NCBI GenBank assembly: GCA_900548365.1
Contig: URKM01000049.1
Span: 1 to 14,384, forward strand
Origin: an uncultured Collinsella sp.
Lineage (GTDB): Bacteria; Actinomycetota; Coriobacteriia; Coriobacteriales; Coriobacteriaceae
DNA length: 14,384 nucleotides
Direction: 5' to 3'
The position numbers and the translations under genes are program-made. The notes beneath the pieces were generated by a model. It saw only the letters and a program-made list of their open reading frames with translations, was not told where the DNA came from and did no database searches. The stretch's first letter is position 1; each line of letters opens with the position of its first letter. Below are positions 14,012 through 14,384 of this stretch, in pieces.

Positions 14012-14384
14012 ATGAGCTCGAAGCCGTCCTATTACATCACTACCCCCATCTACTACGTGAACGCCGACCCGCATCTGGGCACCGCGTACTCCACGATCAT
14101 CGCCGACGTCCAGGCGCGCTACCGCCGTGCCGCCGGTTACAACGTAAAGTTCCTTACCGGTATGGATGAGCATGGCCAGAAGGTCGCCGAGGCCGCCGAG
14201 AAGCACGGCATGACCCCGCAGGAGTGGTGCGACTCCCAGGCTCCGCACTTCCATGAGCTGTGGAGCGAACTGGAGATCTCCAACGACGACTTCATCCGCA
14301 CCACCGAGTCCCGCCAGAAGCGCGCCGTCCAGTACCTGTGGGAGCGCATGCAGGAGGCCGGCTACATCTACAAGGGCAGCTACG
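14012..14384 (+). CDS. metG: MetG, methionyl-tRNA synthetase (5' part, cut by window end)
   Basis: Class I synthetase that charges tRNA-Met. The first 124 residues are present: YYITTPIYYVN opens the Rossmann fold, PHLG (20-23) is the HIGH-type signature, then FLTGMDEHGQKV and ISNDDFIRTTE as in Gram-positive-type MetRS. The KMSKS loop and anticodon domain lie beyond the window. ATG at 14012 follows GGGAAGGA (13993-14000) by 11 bases. Codons are strongly C-ending, more than in the pilus operon, as expected for a highly expressed gene. Confidence 0.97.
   Translation, partial: MSSKPSYYITTPIYYVNADPHLGTAYSTIIADVQARYRRAAGYNVKFLTGMDEHGQKVAEAAEKHGMTPQEWCDSQAPHFHELWSELEISNDDFIRTTESRQKRAVQYLWERMQEAGYIYKGSY

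Overview
The window comes from a GC-rich bacterium, most likely an actinobacterium of the class Coriobacteriia (Collinsella or Olsenella type). I infer this from the base composition, the many GTG starts, a Tad locus without any outer-membrane secretin gene, and the rsmI - small gene - metG arrangement. No rRNA or other marker is present, so the family-level placement is a judgement, not a measurement. Nearly everything reads on the + strand.

Layout. (1) 1-1442: rsgA, a ribosome-assembly GTPase, with a promoter-like element in front and a strong hairpin terminator behind. (2) 1443-10998: a very compact Tad/Flp pilus operon. The genes run cpaB, tadZ/cpaE, tadA/cpaF, tadB, tadC, flp, an unknown membrane protein, a second Flp-like pilin, tadE, a large TadG-like protein, a second tadE, a DUF192 gene and possibly a 41-residue ORF. 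Gaps are 9 nt or less and many start and stop codons overlap, so it is probably one transcript with coupled translation. (3) 10999-11195: tRNA-Phe(GAA) with a good sigma70 promoter and an intrinsic terminator. (4) 11196-13378: a GH5 (cellulase/Exg1-like) protein lacking several catalytic residues, then rsmI (16S rRNA 2'-O-methyltransferase) and a terminator. (5) 13379-14384: a 104-residue protein resembling the L7/L12 C-terminal domain, then the 5' part of metG, cut by the window end.

How the genes work together. TadA powers the TadB/TadC membrane platform, TadZ localises the machine, CpaB works in the envelope, and the Flp and TadE-type proteins are the pilin substrates. No prepilin peptidase gene is present here, so it must be encoded elsewhere. 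The four pilin-like proteins share one processing-site pattern, A-Q-(G/A)-T-x-E, with Ala where Gly is usual. rsgA, tRNA-Phe, rsmI and metG are translation housekeeping genes flanking the pilus operon.

Most worth following up: the GH5 protein that has lost its acid/base glutamate, the unassigned members of the pilus operon (the 175-residue membrane protein, the TadG-like protein and DUF192), the shared Ala(-1) pilin site, and the L7/L12-like small protein.
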